A DNA stretch of 64,000 nucleotides from Nocardia macrotermitis (GTDB lineage: Bacteria; Actinomycetota; Actinomycetes; Mycobacteriales; Mycobacteriaceae): assembly GCF_009604405.1 (NCBI RefSeq), contig NZ_WEGK01000006.1, positions 364,277-428,276 on the forward strand, given 5' to 3'. Below, in pieces: positions 1 to 9,018 of the stretch. Position numbers and translations under genes: made by a program. The notes below the pieces were generated by a model. That model was not told where the DNA came from. It did not search any database and saw only the letters and a list, made by a program, of their open reading frames with translations. The number at the start of each line of letters is the position of its first letter. Positions within the stretch are counted from its first letter, which is position 1.

Positions 1-2478
1 CACGGCGACGGCCTCGTCGGTGATCGCCCAGTGCGGGTAGAGGCCGACCACGACGGTCTGCGCGACCTCGCTCGAACGCCGCTCCCACACCGCCGGGATC
101 TCGGCGAAGTAGCGCTCGACGTAGGGGGCGAGCAGATCGGCCTGACCGGCCGGTGCGAAGCCGCCCACGATGGCGCGGGTGGTGATGTTCGGCAGCGAAT
201 CGTCGGTCAGCACCGAATCCCAGGCGCTCTGCTTGACCTGCGCCTGCGGGCGGGCGGTCGCGGCGGAGGCGGCCTGACGGCGGCCCGCGGCGGTCTGGTC
301 GCGATCCAATTCGCTGTCGATGACCGGTGTTTCGACACCGTCGGCATCGATGACGCCGGATGCTGCCAGTGCCTGCACGACACGCCAGCGCAGATCGGTG
401 TCGACCACCAGACCGGGCAGCCCGGACGTCGCGGCATCGCCGGACAGCAGCGCGTGCAGCACCTCGGTATGCGCCGGGGACAACCGCGCGCCGGTCAACG
501 CGTTGACGAAGGCGAGCTGATGATCCGACCCCGCCTCGGCCGCCCGCGCCAGCTCCAGCAGCCGGTCGGCGAATTCGGGCCAGCCGGTGGCCGCGGCCCA
601 GTCCGGTTCGGCGTAGCTGCTCAGCGCGGTGTTCGCCTGCATCAGAAGACGTTGCACCACACCGATTTCCGACTCCGCGCCGACACCACTGCGCACCAGG
701 GCGACGAAATCGCGGGCCCGCATCTCGGCCTGACGGGTCATCTCCCACGCGGCCGACCAGCACAGCGTGCGCGGCAGCGATTCGGCGATATCGGCGATGC
801 GGGTGGTGACCGTGTCCAGGGACTCCGGATCCAGCCGCACCGAGCAGTAGGTGAGGTCGTCGTCGTTGATCAGCACCAGCTTGCCGCGTTCGACGCCGAC
901 CAGTTCGGGCACCTCGGTGCGTGCGGCGGCGTCCACGTCGAGCTCGATACGCTTGGTGCGCACCAGCTTTCCGTTCTCATCGTCGTAGATGCCGATGGCC
1001 AGGCGGTGCGTGCGGTACTCACCGGCGCCGGGCGCGGCGCCCTCCTGCACCACCGCGAACGAGGTGAACTTGCCGTCCGCCACCTCGAACTCCGGGCGCA
1101 GGATGTTCAGGCCGGTGGTCTTGAGCCACTGCGCGCCCCAGCTGGAAAGGTCACGGCCCGAAGACTTTTCGAGCGCGCCGACCAGATCGTCGAAGGTGGC
1201 GTTACCGTAGGCGTGGTCGGCGAAGTAGTCGCGCAGCCCGGCCAGGAACGGCTCCTCGCCGACGTAGGCGACCAGCTGCTTGAGCACCGAAGCGCCCTTG
1301 GCATAGGTGATTCCGTCGAAGTTGACCTCCACCGCGGCCAGATCCGGGATGTCCGCGGCGATCGGATGCGTGGAGGGCAGCTGGTCCTGCCGGTACGCCC
1401 ACGACTTCTCGACATTCGCGAAAGTCGTCCAGGCACTGGTGTATTCGGTCGCGGAGGTCTGGCACAGCACCGAGGCGAAGGTCGCGAAGGACTCGTTCAG
1501 CCACAGGTCGTCCCACCACTTCATGGTGACCAGATCGCCGAACCACATGTGCGCCATCTCGTGCAGCACTGTCTCGCAACGGCGCTCGTAGGAGGCGCGA
1601 GTCACCTTGGAGCGGAACACATAATCCTCGAGGAAGGTGACCGCGCCCGCGTTCTCCATTGCGCCCGCGTTGAATTCGGGCACGAACAGCTGGTCGTACT
1701 TGCCGAACGCGTACGGCACACCGAAATTCGCGTGATAGAAGCCGAAACCCTGTTTGGTCTCGGTGAACAGCCGCTCGGCGTCCATGTGCTCGGCCAGCGA
1801 CGCGCGGCAGTAGATGCCCAGCGGGATGTCGCCGTGGTCGTCGGCGTAGCTGTCGGTCCACTTCGCGTACGGACCGGCGATCAGCGCGACCAGGTAGGTG
1901 CTCATCTTCGGGGTGGTGGCGAAGGTGTGCCGGACCACCTCGCCGGTCTGCTGGGTGTCGGTGGTCGCGCCGTTGGAGATGACCTCCCAGTCCCGCGGCG
2001 CGGTGACGACGACGTCGTAGGTCGCCTTCAGGTCCGGCTGGTCGAAGCAGGCGAACATCCGCTTGGCATCGGCTGTTTCGAACTGCGAGTAGAGGTAGAC
2101 CTTGTCGTCGGTGGGGTCGACGAAGCGGTGCAGACCCTCACCGGTGTGCGAGTATTCGGCGTCGGCCTCGACGACGAGTTCGTTGCGCTCGGCCAGGCCG
2201 GTCACGGTCAGGCCCACGGACTCGTCGTACTCGCCGATCTCGACCGGGACGCCGTTGAGCACCGCGGACCGCACACCGGCGCCGACGAAATCGATGAACG
2301 TCTGCGTGCCGGGCTGCGCGGTGAAGGTGACGGTGGACCGGGAGAAGAACGTCTCACCGGCGCTCGTATCGGGACCGGTCGGCTGACCCGTCAGGTCGAG
2401 TTCGACGCGGTAGTTCTCCACGGTGATCGTCGCGGCCCGTGCGAGCGCCTGCTCACGGGTGAGGTTCGGTGCGGACAA
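1..2478 (-). CDS. pepN: Aminopeptidase N (M1 zinc metallopeptidase), 3' end cut by window
   Basis: This cytosolic M1 peptidase removes N-terminal residues from peptides. The 826 residues visible include the exopeptidase motif GAMEN at residues 272-276 and the zinc site HEMAH at 306-310, with the third zinc ligand expected near residue 329 in the NESFA region. The start is a TTG at 2478 preceded by GGAG, giving SAPNLTREQAL. Actinobacterial PepN proteins run to about 850-870 residues, so only a short C-terminal piece is missing beyond base 1. The gene is divergent from purC across about 310 bases. In M. tuberculosis the homologue Rv2467 also neighbours the Rv2466c-type enzyme, which lies further right here, so purC and the genes up to the flavoprotein at 6109 are inserted relative to that order. 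Identification is firm; the exact start is less so. Confidence 0.95.
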   Translation of the reverse strand, partial: MSAPNLTREQALARAATITVENYRVELDLTGQPTGPDTSAGETFFSRSTVTFTAQPGTQTFIDFVGAGVRSAVLNGVPVEIGEYDESVGLTVTGLAERNELVVEADAEYSHTGEGLHRFVDPTDDKVYLYSQFETADAKRMFACFDQPDLKATYDVVVTAPRDWEVISNGATTDTQQTGEVVRHTFATTPKMSTYLVALIAGPYAKWTDSYADDHGDIPLGIYCRASLAEHMDAERLFTETKQGFGFYHANFGVPYAFGKYDQLFVPEFNAGAMENAGAVTFLEDYVFRSKVTRASYERRCETVLHEMAHMWFGDLVTMKWWDDLWLNESFATFASVLCQTSATEYTSAWTTFANVEKSWAYRQDQLPSTHPIAADIPDLAAVEVNFDGITYAKGASVLKQLVAYVGEEPFLAGLRDYFADHAYGNATFDDLVGALEKSSGRDLSSWGAQWLKTTGLNILRPEFEVADGKFTSFAVVQEGAAPGAGEYRTHRLAIGIYDDENGKLVRTKRIELDVDAAARTEVPELVGVERGKLVLINDDDLTYCSVRLDPESLDTVTTRIADIAESLPRTLCWSAAWEMTRQAEMRARDFVALVRSGVGAESEIGVVQRLLMQANTALSSYAEPDWAAATGWPEFADRLLELARAAEAGSDHQLAFVNALTGARLSPAHTEVLHALLSGDAATSGLPGLVVDTDLRWRVVQALAASGVIDADGVETPVIDSELDRDQTAAGRRQAASAATARPQAQVKQSAWDSVLTDDSLPNITTRAIVGGFAPAGQADLLAPYVERYFAEIPAVWERRSSEVAQTVVVGLYPHWAITDEAVAV

Positions 2479-2618
2479 GGAGACTCCTTCGCTGGTCGGA
2501 GAACTGTGCCGGGCAGGCTGCCCCATCCGGTCCGGGGACGGGCGACGCGCTCGGCTCGGTGCGTCGTGCGGTCCGCGACCCGCCGCGCCGACCGGGATCA
2601 CCTGTCGTGCACGGGTGC

Positions 2619-2652
2619 GAATGCAACGTTGCCCAGAATGCCACGTTGTCCG
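2619..2652. repeat. Tandem 17-bp direct repeat between pepN and purC
   Basis: Two adjacent 17-base units, 2619-2635 and 2636-2652, share the pattern GAATGCnACGTTGnCCn and match at 14 of 17 positions. The first also contains the perfect palindrome GCAACGTTGC at 2623-2632. They sit about 140 bases upstream of pepN and of purC. Two in-phase copies in a divergent intergenic region look like a regulator binding site, but no regulator can be named from the sequence. Confidence 0.45.
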
Positions 2653-2788
2653 CGAGCGGGGGTGTGTACGTGCCCGCGACCGGCGGCGGCGTACCCCTCG
2701 GTAGGCTGTGCGGCGTCCGCGCGGCTCGGTGCCGAGCGCGCTGGGCCGGACATCGGGTGAGTCACCGCCGCGCATACGAGGAGGACAG

Positions 2789-3625
2789 TTGAAGCACATC
2801 CACGCGGGTAAGGTGCGCGATCTGTACGAGGACGGCGATTCGCTGATCCTGGTCGCATCGGATCGCGTCTCGGTCTACGACGTGGTGCTGCCGACGCCGA
2901 TCCCCGACAAGGGTGCGCTGCTGACCCAGCTGTCCAACTGGTGGTTCGAGCATCTGTCCGGCATCCCCAACCACGTGCTGTCCACGACGGATGTGCCCGC
3001 GGAGTTCGCCGGACGCGCGGTCCGGGTGCAGCCGCTGAAGATGGTGCAGGTCGAATGCATCGCCCGCGGTTACCTGTCCGGCTCGGGCCTGAAGGAGTAC
3101 CAGCGCACCGGATCGGTCTCCGGCATCGCGCTGCCGCCAGGCCTGCGCGAGGGCGACCGCCTGCCCGAACCGATCTTCACCCCGACCACCAAGGCTTCGG
3201 TCGGCCACGACGAGCCGATCACCTTCGAGGACGTCGTCGCCCAGGAAGGCCGCGAGGTCGCCGAGCACCTGCGCGACCTGACCCTCGAGATTTACACCCG
3301 CGGCGCCGCCCACGCCGCCGACCGTGGCGTCATCATCGCCGACACCAAGGTCGAATTCGGCTGGGACGCAGACACTCTCACCCTCGGCGACGAGGTCCTC
3401 ACCTCGGATTCCTCCCGCTACTGGCCCGCCGCCTCCTGGCAGCCCGGCGCCCCCCAGCCCTCCTTCGACAAACAGTTCGTCCGCGACTGGTCCACCTCCA
3501 CCGGCTGGAACAAGGAATACCCGGGCCCCGAAATCCCCGCCGACATCGTCACCGCCACCCGCGCCAAGTACCAGGAAGCCTACGAACTGATCACCGGCAC
3601 CCCCTGGACCGTCCCGACCGCCTGA
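2789..3625 (+). CDS. purC: Phosphoribosylaminoimidazole-succinocarboxamide synthase (SAICAR synthetase)
   Basis: PurC joins CAIR and aspartate with ATP in purine biosynthesis, in the cytosol. The 278-residue product starts KHIHAGKVRDLYE, the usual N-terminus, and carries the family blocks VASDRVSVYD, CIARGYLSGSG and KVEFGWD. The start is TTG at 2789 with a strong GAGGAGG seven bases upstream. The frame stays open further upstream, but the added residues are not PurC-like. A TAGGCT box at 2702-2707 could be a -10 element, though no convincing -35 was seen. No other pur gene is adjacent. The stop lies only six bases from the convergent Uma2 gene. Confidence 0.96.
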   Translation: MKHIHAGKVRDLYEDGDSLILVASDRVSVYDVVLPTPIPDKGALLTQLSNWWFEHLSGIPNHVLSTTDVPAEFAGRAVRVQPLKMVQVECIARGYLSGSGLKEYQRTGSVSGIALPPGLREGDRLPEPIFTPTTKASVGHDEPITFEDVVAQEGREVAEHLRDLTLEIYTRGAAHAADRGVIIADTKVEFGWDADTLTLGDEVLTSDSSRYWPAASWQPGAPQPSFDKQFVRDWSTSTGWNKEYPGPEIPADIVTATRAKYQEAYELITGTPWTVPTA

Positions 3626-3631
3626 CAGCGC

Positions 3632-4126
3632 CTAGCCCAGATCGACCCGCACACCAGCGATTTCAACCGGTGCGCTGATCGGCTCGGTGACGACGGTCTG
3701 GTAGCCGACCGATGTCGGTTCGGTATGCAACGTCCACACCTCACGTTCCGGGTCGACGATCAAGTACTCGGGAACCCCGGCCGCCGCACAGATGCCGGGT
3801 TTGTCGATGTAGTCGGTCTCCCTGCTGCTGTTGGAGACGATCTCGACAAAGGTCAGCGCCTTCGACGCGTGCAGCTCGGAATTGATGTGAAAGATGCTGA
3901 TGTCGGGAGCTTTGTCGTTCTTGCCGGTACCGGCGACCTTGACATCCGATTCGATGCGAAGACCGGGCGCTTTGACACGGATACGGAATGCGATGTCGAA
4001 GATGGCGTGCCAGTGTGCGGAGCGCTGCGGTGATACGACGATTACGTCCCCCTTGGCGTCGGCCCGGAACCCCTCGGGCACGTCCATTGCCGCTGCGATT
4101 TCTACCAGCTCGTTGTGCAAGCTCAT
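3632..4126 (-). CDS. Uma2-family (DUF820) PD-(D/E)XK-fold protein
   Basis: A 164-residue protein with the Uma2/DUF820 layout: a predicted nuclease-like core with SDVKVAGTGKNDKAPDISIF (the conserved PDI region), then LTFVEIVSNSSRETD (the E-x-S-P/N-S region) and AAGVPEYLIVDPE, where the usual Y-W-L/I-V-D-P motif is present. Members are widespread in cyanobacteria and actinobacteria, often in many copies, and are annotated as putative restriction endonucleases without a settled role. The gene starts with ATG at 4126. It follows the sigma-factor gene on the same strand, but a strong hairpin at 4143-4174 separates the two. It is a single gene with no methylase or partner nearby. Confidence 0.8.
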   Translation of the reverse strand: MSLHNELVEIAAAMDVPEGFRADAKGDVIVVSPQRSAHWHAIFDIAFRIRVKAPGLRIESDVKVAGTGKNDKAPDISIFHINSELHASKALTFVEIVSNSSRETDYIDKPGICAAAGVPEYLIVDPEREVWTLHTEPTSVGYQTVVTEPISAPVEIAGVRVDLG

Positions 4127-4142
4127 GCGCGCTCCTGTTTGT

Positions 4143-4174
4143 GGGTAGCCCTCTCTCGACGGCCAGGGCTACCC
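4143..4174 (-). terminator. Hairpin terminator downstream of the sigma-factor gene
   Basis: A perfect 10-bp stem, GGGTAGCCCT with AGGGCTACCC, encloses a 12-base loop. It lies 64 bases past the stop of the sigma gene and just before the Uma2 start on the same strand. There is no T-run, as is usual in high-GC actinobacteria. Confidence 0.65.
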
Positions 4175-4237
4175 GAGTCCTGGCCGGGAAGGGACGAGTG
4201 TCTTATGGGTGCTGAAAGATGTTGTGCACCAGTGTTA

Positions 4238-5577
<1,340 letters not shown>

Positions 5578-5581
<4 letters not shown>

Positions 5582-5979
5582 GAGTCGGTCGCGGGTGCGG
5601 CCATGACCTGCCGGACCTCGATGCGTTCACCGATCGGCTTGCCGCCCGGACCGGGAGCGGCCGAAGCCTGGGCGGCGATCTCGACGGCGCGCTCGGGGGT
5701 GTCCACGTCGACGATCCAGTACCCGGCCAGGAACTCCTTGGTCTCGGGGAACGGGCCGTCGGTCACCACCGGGGCCGAGCGGCCGTCGGAGCTGACCACC
5801 AGAGCCTGATCGGGAAACGCCAGCCCCTGGGCGTCGACCAGTTCCCCGGAATCGCGCAACTGTTCGCCCAGCATGCGCTGGAAATCGATGTGCGCGGCGA
5901 TCTCCTCGGGCGTCCACTCGGTAATCGGGGTGTCGCAGAATTCGGCGGGCGCATAGGTCTTGATCAGCATGTATTTCAC
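5578..5979 (-). CDS. YCII-related DGPF-domain protein
   Basis: A 133-residue YCII-family protein beginning VKYMLIKTYAP and carrying the diagnostic DGPF motif (VVTDGPFPETKEFLAGYW), then DVDTPERAVEIAAQ, a ferredoxin-like fold signature. The GTG start at 5979 has AGGAG a few bases upstream and agrees with family N-termini; extending the frame to 6042 adds residues unlike the family. Proteins of this kind are encoded next to ECF42 sigma factors in many bacteria and are thought to be their targets or partners, but the biochemical role is unknown. It is the first gene of a two-gene unit with the sigma factor. Confidence 0.9.
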
Positions 5980-6108
5980 GGTCGGCTCCTGGTGTCGGTT
6001 CGGCGGTCGCTCGGCGCAGGCGGTAACGCCCGCGCCTCGCATCGGGGTTGTTCCCTGAAAGGTCGGAACCGGCGGCCCGGAATCATCACATCCAGATAGT
6101 GATCCGCA

Positions 6109-7329
6109 TCACAGCGATGTGGAGGTGTCCGCCAGACGCTGCGGATCGACCGGTTCACCCGCCCGGACCAGCTCCTTGATCCGATCGGTGACATCCCAGA
6201 CGTTCACATTCATCCCGGCCAGCACCTGATTCCCGGAATCCAGCCAGAACGCCACGAACTCACGAGCGGCGGTATCCCCGCGCACCACAACCGTCGTCTC
6301 CTGATCGGGCGCGACGTAACCGGTGTACTCCATGCCCAGGTCGTACTGATCGGTGAAGAAATACGGCACCCGGTCGTAGACCGCCGCCACGCCCAGCATG
6401 GTCCGCGCCGCCACGGCGGGCTGATTGAGCGCGGTGGCCCAGTGCTCCACCCGAACGCGCCGCCCCAGCAGCGGATGCTGCTGATCGGCGATATCGCCGA
6501 CGGCGACGATATCGGGATCGCTCGTGGCCAGCGACTCGTCCACCAGCACCCCGCCCTCGACCGCGAGCCCGGCGTCGGTGGCCAGATCGATATTGGGCCG
6601 CGCCCCCACAGCCACCAGCACCGCGTCGGCCTCGATGACGGTGTCGTCGTCGAGCCGCACCCCGACCGCGCGCCCCTGATCGGTGACGATCTCCGCGACC
6701 CGGGCCCCGCACCGCAGATCCACCCCGTGCGAGCGATGCAGATCGGCGAACACCTGCCCCATCTCCGCGCCGAGCGCGGCACGCAGCGGCACCGGCTCGC
6801 TCTCCAGCACCGTCACCTCGACATTCGCCGCCCGCGCGGCCGCGGTGACCTCCAGCCCGATCCAGCCGCCGCCGATCACCGCCAGCCGCCGCACCGAACC
6901 GAACAGCTCGATCAGCGCATCGGAATCCTCGATGGTCCGCAGGTGATGCACGCCCCGGGCATCGGCCCCGGGCAGCGGCAGCCGGCGCGGCCGCGATCCG
7001 GTCGCCAACGCGAGTTTGTCGTAGGGCAGCGTCGAACCATCCGGTAGCTCAACGGTTTTCGACGCCCGGTCGATCCCGGCCACGGTGGTGCCCAGCATCA
7101 CCTCGACATGGTGATCGCGGTACCACTGCGCGGGCTGCACCGTGAAATCGGGCAGCGCCTGTTTGCCGAGCAGATGTTCCTTGGACAGCGGGGGCCGCTC
7201 GTACGGCAGGTGGTCCTCCGCGGCGATCAGGGTGATCGCACCGGCGAAATCGTCGGCACGCAGATTCTCGGCGATCTTGGCCGCGGCGAGCCCGCCGCCG
7301 ACGATGACGAACCTGGGATCTGTGCTCAT
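6109..7329 (-). CDS. FAD/NAD(P)-dependent ferredoxin reductase-like oxidoreductase
   Basis: A 406-residue flavoprotein of the BphA4/putidaredoxin reductase type, which passes electrons from NAD(P)H through FAD to a ferredoxin. The FAD-binding Rossmann motif VGGGLAAAK is at about residue 9, the ATG-type motif (LALATGSRPR) near 105, and the NAD-binding VIGGGWIGLE near 150. The second FAD site (VAVGDIAD) and the C-terminal reductase domain (EHWATALNQ onward) follow. The ATG at 7329 is preceded by GGAGGG. No ferredoxin or P450 gene is adjacent, so the partner is unknown. It is divergent from the Rv2466c-like gene, with 148 bases between them. Confidence 0.9.
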   Translation of the reverse strand: MSTDPRFVIVGGGLAAAKIAENLRADDFAGAITLIAAEDHLPYERPPLSKEHLLGKQALPDFTVQPAQWYRDHHVEVMLGTTVAGIDRASKTVELPDGSTLPYDKLALATGSRPRRLPLPGADARGVHHLRTIEDSDALIELFGSVRRLAVIGGGWIGLEVTAAARAANVEVTVLESEPVPLRAALGAEMGQVFADLHRSHGVDLRCGARVAEIVTDQGRAVGVRLDDDTVIEADAVLVAVGARPNIDLATDAGLAVEGGVLVDESLATSDPDIVAVGDIADQQHPLLGRRVRVEHWATALNQPAVAARTMLGVAAVYDRVPYFFTDQYDLGMEYTGYVAPDQETTVVVRGDTAAREFVAFWLDSGNQVLAGMNVNVWDVTDRIKELVRAGEPVDPQRLADTSTSL

Positions 7330-7393
7330 GCGAACCCTCCGTGCGACGGTGACCAGGTCGTCTCCGACCCTACTGCGACCCACCGACAAGGTC

Positions 7394-7420
7394 GGGAAAT
7401 ATCCGGAACTTTCCGTCGTT
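7394..7420 (+). promoter_or_regulatory. SigH/SigR-type promoter for the DsbA-like gene
   Basis: GGGAAA at 7394-7399, an 18-base spacer and GTT at 7418-7420 match the SigH/SigR form GGGAAT-N18-GTT with one mismatch. Transcription would begin near 7427, about 50 bases ahead of the GTG start. The M. tuberculosis homologue Rv2466c is a known SigH-regulon gene, so the match fits the gene it precedes. Confidence 0.6.
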
Positions 7421-7436
7421 GATGAGAATTGACGGT

Positions 7437-7450
7437 GGTGGTGCACCACC
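7437..7450. promoter_or_regulatory. Perfect 14-bp palindrome in the leader of the DsbA-like gene
   Basis: GGTGGTGCACCACC is fully symmetric and extends to 20 bases with one mismatched pair. It lies between the predicted transcription start and the GTG at 7478. It could be an operator or a short RNA hairpin, though with no loop a DNA site is more likely. Confidence 0.4.
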
Positions 7451-7477
7451 GCCCCGAAACTTTCGAGAGGACGCGAC

Positions 7478-8128
7478 GTGAGTGATGCGACAACCGGCAC
7501 CAGGGACCGGGTGGACTTCTGGTTCGATCCGCTGTGTCCCTGGTGCTGGATCACCTCCCGCTGGATTCTGGAGGTCGAGAAGGTCCGCGATATCGAGGCC
7601 CGCTTCCACGTGATGAGCCTGGCGGTGCTGAACGAGGGACGCGAGGGTCTGCCCGAGCAGTACGTGGAGATGATGAAGTCCGCGTGGGGCCCGGTGCGGG
7701 TGGCCATCGCCGCCGCGCAGAAGCACGGTGACGAGGTGCTCGCGCCGCTCTACACCGCGATGGGCACCCGTATCCACAACCGCAAGGAAGAGTACGAGCG
7801 CGAGGATCGCGCCGAGTCGTTCGCGCTGATCATCCCCGAGGCCCTGGCCGAGGTCGGTCTGCCCGCGGAGTTGGCCGAGGCCGCCACCAGCACCGACTAC
7901 GACGAGGCGCTGCGCGAGAGCCACCACGCCGGGATGGACAAGGTCGGCCCCGATGTGGGCACCCCCACCATCCACATCAACGACGTGGCGTTCTTCGGTC
8001 CGGTGATCTCGCGGATCCCGCGCGGCGAGGAGGCCGGCAAGATCTGGGACGGTGCGGTGGCGCTGGCGTCCTACCCGCACTTCTTCGAACTCAAGCGGAC
8101 CCGCACCGAGGGCCCGGTCTTCGACTGA
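7478..8128 (+). CDS. DsbA-family mycothiol-dependent nitroreductase (Rv2466c-like)
   Basis: A 216-residue thioredoxin-fold protein with the active-site CPWC in FWFDPLCPWCW near residue 22, followed by the helical insertion typical of the DsbA/2-hydroxychromene isomerase group and a cis-Pro loop region DVGTPTIHIN. The length and motifs match M. tuberculosis Rv2466c, an oxidoreductase that uses mycothiol and activates nitro compounds during oxidative stress. It acts in the cytosol; no signal peptide is seen. The start is GTG at 7478 with GAGAGG upstream. A SigH-like promoter lies 58 bases before the start, and a strong terminator follows the stop. It stands alone as a transcription unit. Confidence 0.92.
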   Translation: MSDATTGTRDRVDFWFDPLCPWCWITSRWILEVEKVRDIEARFHVMSLAVLNEGREGLPEQYVEMMKSAWGPVRVAIAAAQKHGDEVLAPLYTAMGTRIHNRKEEYEREDRAESFALIIPEALAEVGLPAELAEAATSTDYDEALRESHHAGMDKVGPDVGTPTIHINDVAFFGPVISRIPRGEEAGKIWDGAVALASYPHFFELKRTRTEGPVFD

Positions 8129-8130
8129 AA

Positions 8131-8169
8131 CGAATTGGGGTGCACCGTGATTCGGTGCGCCCCAATTCG
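8131..8169 (+). terminator. Strong hairpin terminator after the DsbA-like gene
   Basis: A 17-bp stem with one mismatch (CGAATTGGGGTGCACCG paired with CGGTGCGCCCCAATTCG) and a five-base loop begins three bases after the stop codon. It also lies 40 bases past the stop of the converging 55-aa ORF, so it may act in both directions. Confidence 0.8.
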
Positions 8170-8208
8170 TCGTCCCCCGGGAATCGTCCTCCGGCCGGGC
8201 GAAATCGC

Positions 8209-8376
8209 TCAGCGCACGTTGCTCGGGATCTCGGTGTAGTGCCCCAGCACCACATACACGTCGGGCACGGTGTGCATGCCGTAGCGCGCCGCGGCCTCGG
8301 CCACCATCCGATCCCCCTCGGGAAACTGCGTCGGCGACATCCGCACCGAGTCGACCCGCTGTCTCGCGTAGTTCAT
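8209..8376 (-). CDS. Small 55-aa conserved-looking protein, unknown function
   Basis: The frame from ATG 8376 encodes MNYARQRVDSVRMSPTQF and ends with VYVVLGHYTEIPSNVR. Third codon positions are almost all G or C, as in real genes here, and the start is divergent from rpiB with 69 bases between. No clear ribosome binding site is seen, and the frame continues open upstream into the rpiB region, which weakens the start call. No domain was recognised. It could be a real small protein or a chance frame in high-GC DNA. Confidence 0.45.
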   Translation of the reverse strand: MNYARQRVDSVRMSPTQFPEGDRMVAEAAARYGMHTVPDVYVVLGHYTEIPSNVR

Positions 8377-8445
8377 GCCGGTGACCGGAAATTCGCCGTC
8401 GGCCCCGCGTCGGAGCCGCTCGCGGGGCCTGACACAATCGCTGCC

Positions 8446-8919
8446 ATGCGCGTATACCTGGGTGCCGACCATGCCGGCTTCGAGCTGAAGAATCACATCA
8501 AAGACCACCTGAAGCAGGCCGGACACGAGGTGATCGACTGCGGCGCACACGAATACGACGCCGTCGACGACTACCCGGCGTTCTGCATCGATGCCGCGCG
8601 GCGCGTGGTCGCCGACGAGGGCAGCCTCGGCATCGTGCTCGGCGGTAGCGGGAACGGTGAGCAGATCGCCGCGAACAAGGTGCCCGGCGCGCGCTGTGCC
8701 CTGGCCTGGAGTGTGGAGACCGCGCAGCTGGCCCGGCAGCACAACAACGCGCAGCTGATGGGTATCGGCGGTCGGATGCATCCGCTGCCCGAGGCGCTGG
8801 CCATCGTCGACGCCTTCCTGGAGACCCCGTGGTCGGACGAGGCGCGGCACCAGCGACGCATCGACATCATCGCCGAATACGAGACGACCGGTGTGGCGCC
8901 GGAGGTTCCCGCGAACTGA
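8446..8919 (+). CDS. rpiB: Ribose-5-phosphate isomerase B
   Basis: RpiB interconverts ribose-5-phosphate and ribulose-5-phosphate in the pentose phosphate pathway. The 157-residue protein starts MRVYLGADHAGFELK and holds the family blocks GxHEYD (CGAHEYDAVDDYP), the glycine-rich phosphate loop GIVLGGSGNGEQIAANK, and ALAWSVETAQLARQHNNAQ. Mycobacterial-type enzymes use a Glu where other RpiB enzymes have Cys; the segment LGGSGNGEQ contains that Glu. The ATG at 8446 fits the family N-terminus. The Nei gene follows after 99 bases and a hairpin, as in M. tuberculosis (Rv2465c, Rv2464c). Confidence 0.96.
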   Translation: MRVYLGADHAGFELKNHIKDHLKQAGHEVIDCGAHEYDAVDDYPAFCIDAARRVVADEGSLGIVLGGSGNGEQIAANKVPGARCALAWSVETAQLARQHNNAQLMGIGGRMHPLPEALAIVDAFLETPWSDEARHQRRIDIIAEYETTGVAPEVPAN

Positions 8920-8939
8920 TCGCACCACCAGGAGTCGAT

Positions 8940-8971
8940 CGCACCCCGTCCGCGCAGTTCGGCGGGGTGCG
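8940..8971 (+). terminator. Hairpin between rpiB and nei
   Basis: CGCACCCC at 8940-8947 pairs with GGGGTGCG at 8964-8971 around a 16-base loop that is itself GC-rich. It begins about 20 bases after the rpiB stop. A moderate terminator, so some read-through into nei is possible. Confidence 0.5.
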
Positions 8972-9018
8972 GTCGGCTGTGGTGTTGTTCGATCGTGAGT
9001 GAAGGGTGAGGACGGGTC

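Noticed and set aside
31..2760. Plus-strand open frame of about 900 codons opposite pepN
   Set aside because: PepN motifs GAMEN and HEMAH are on the minus strand; the plus frame has no recognisable domain.
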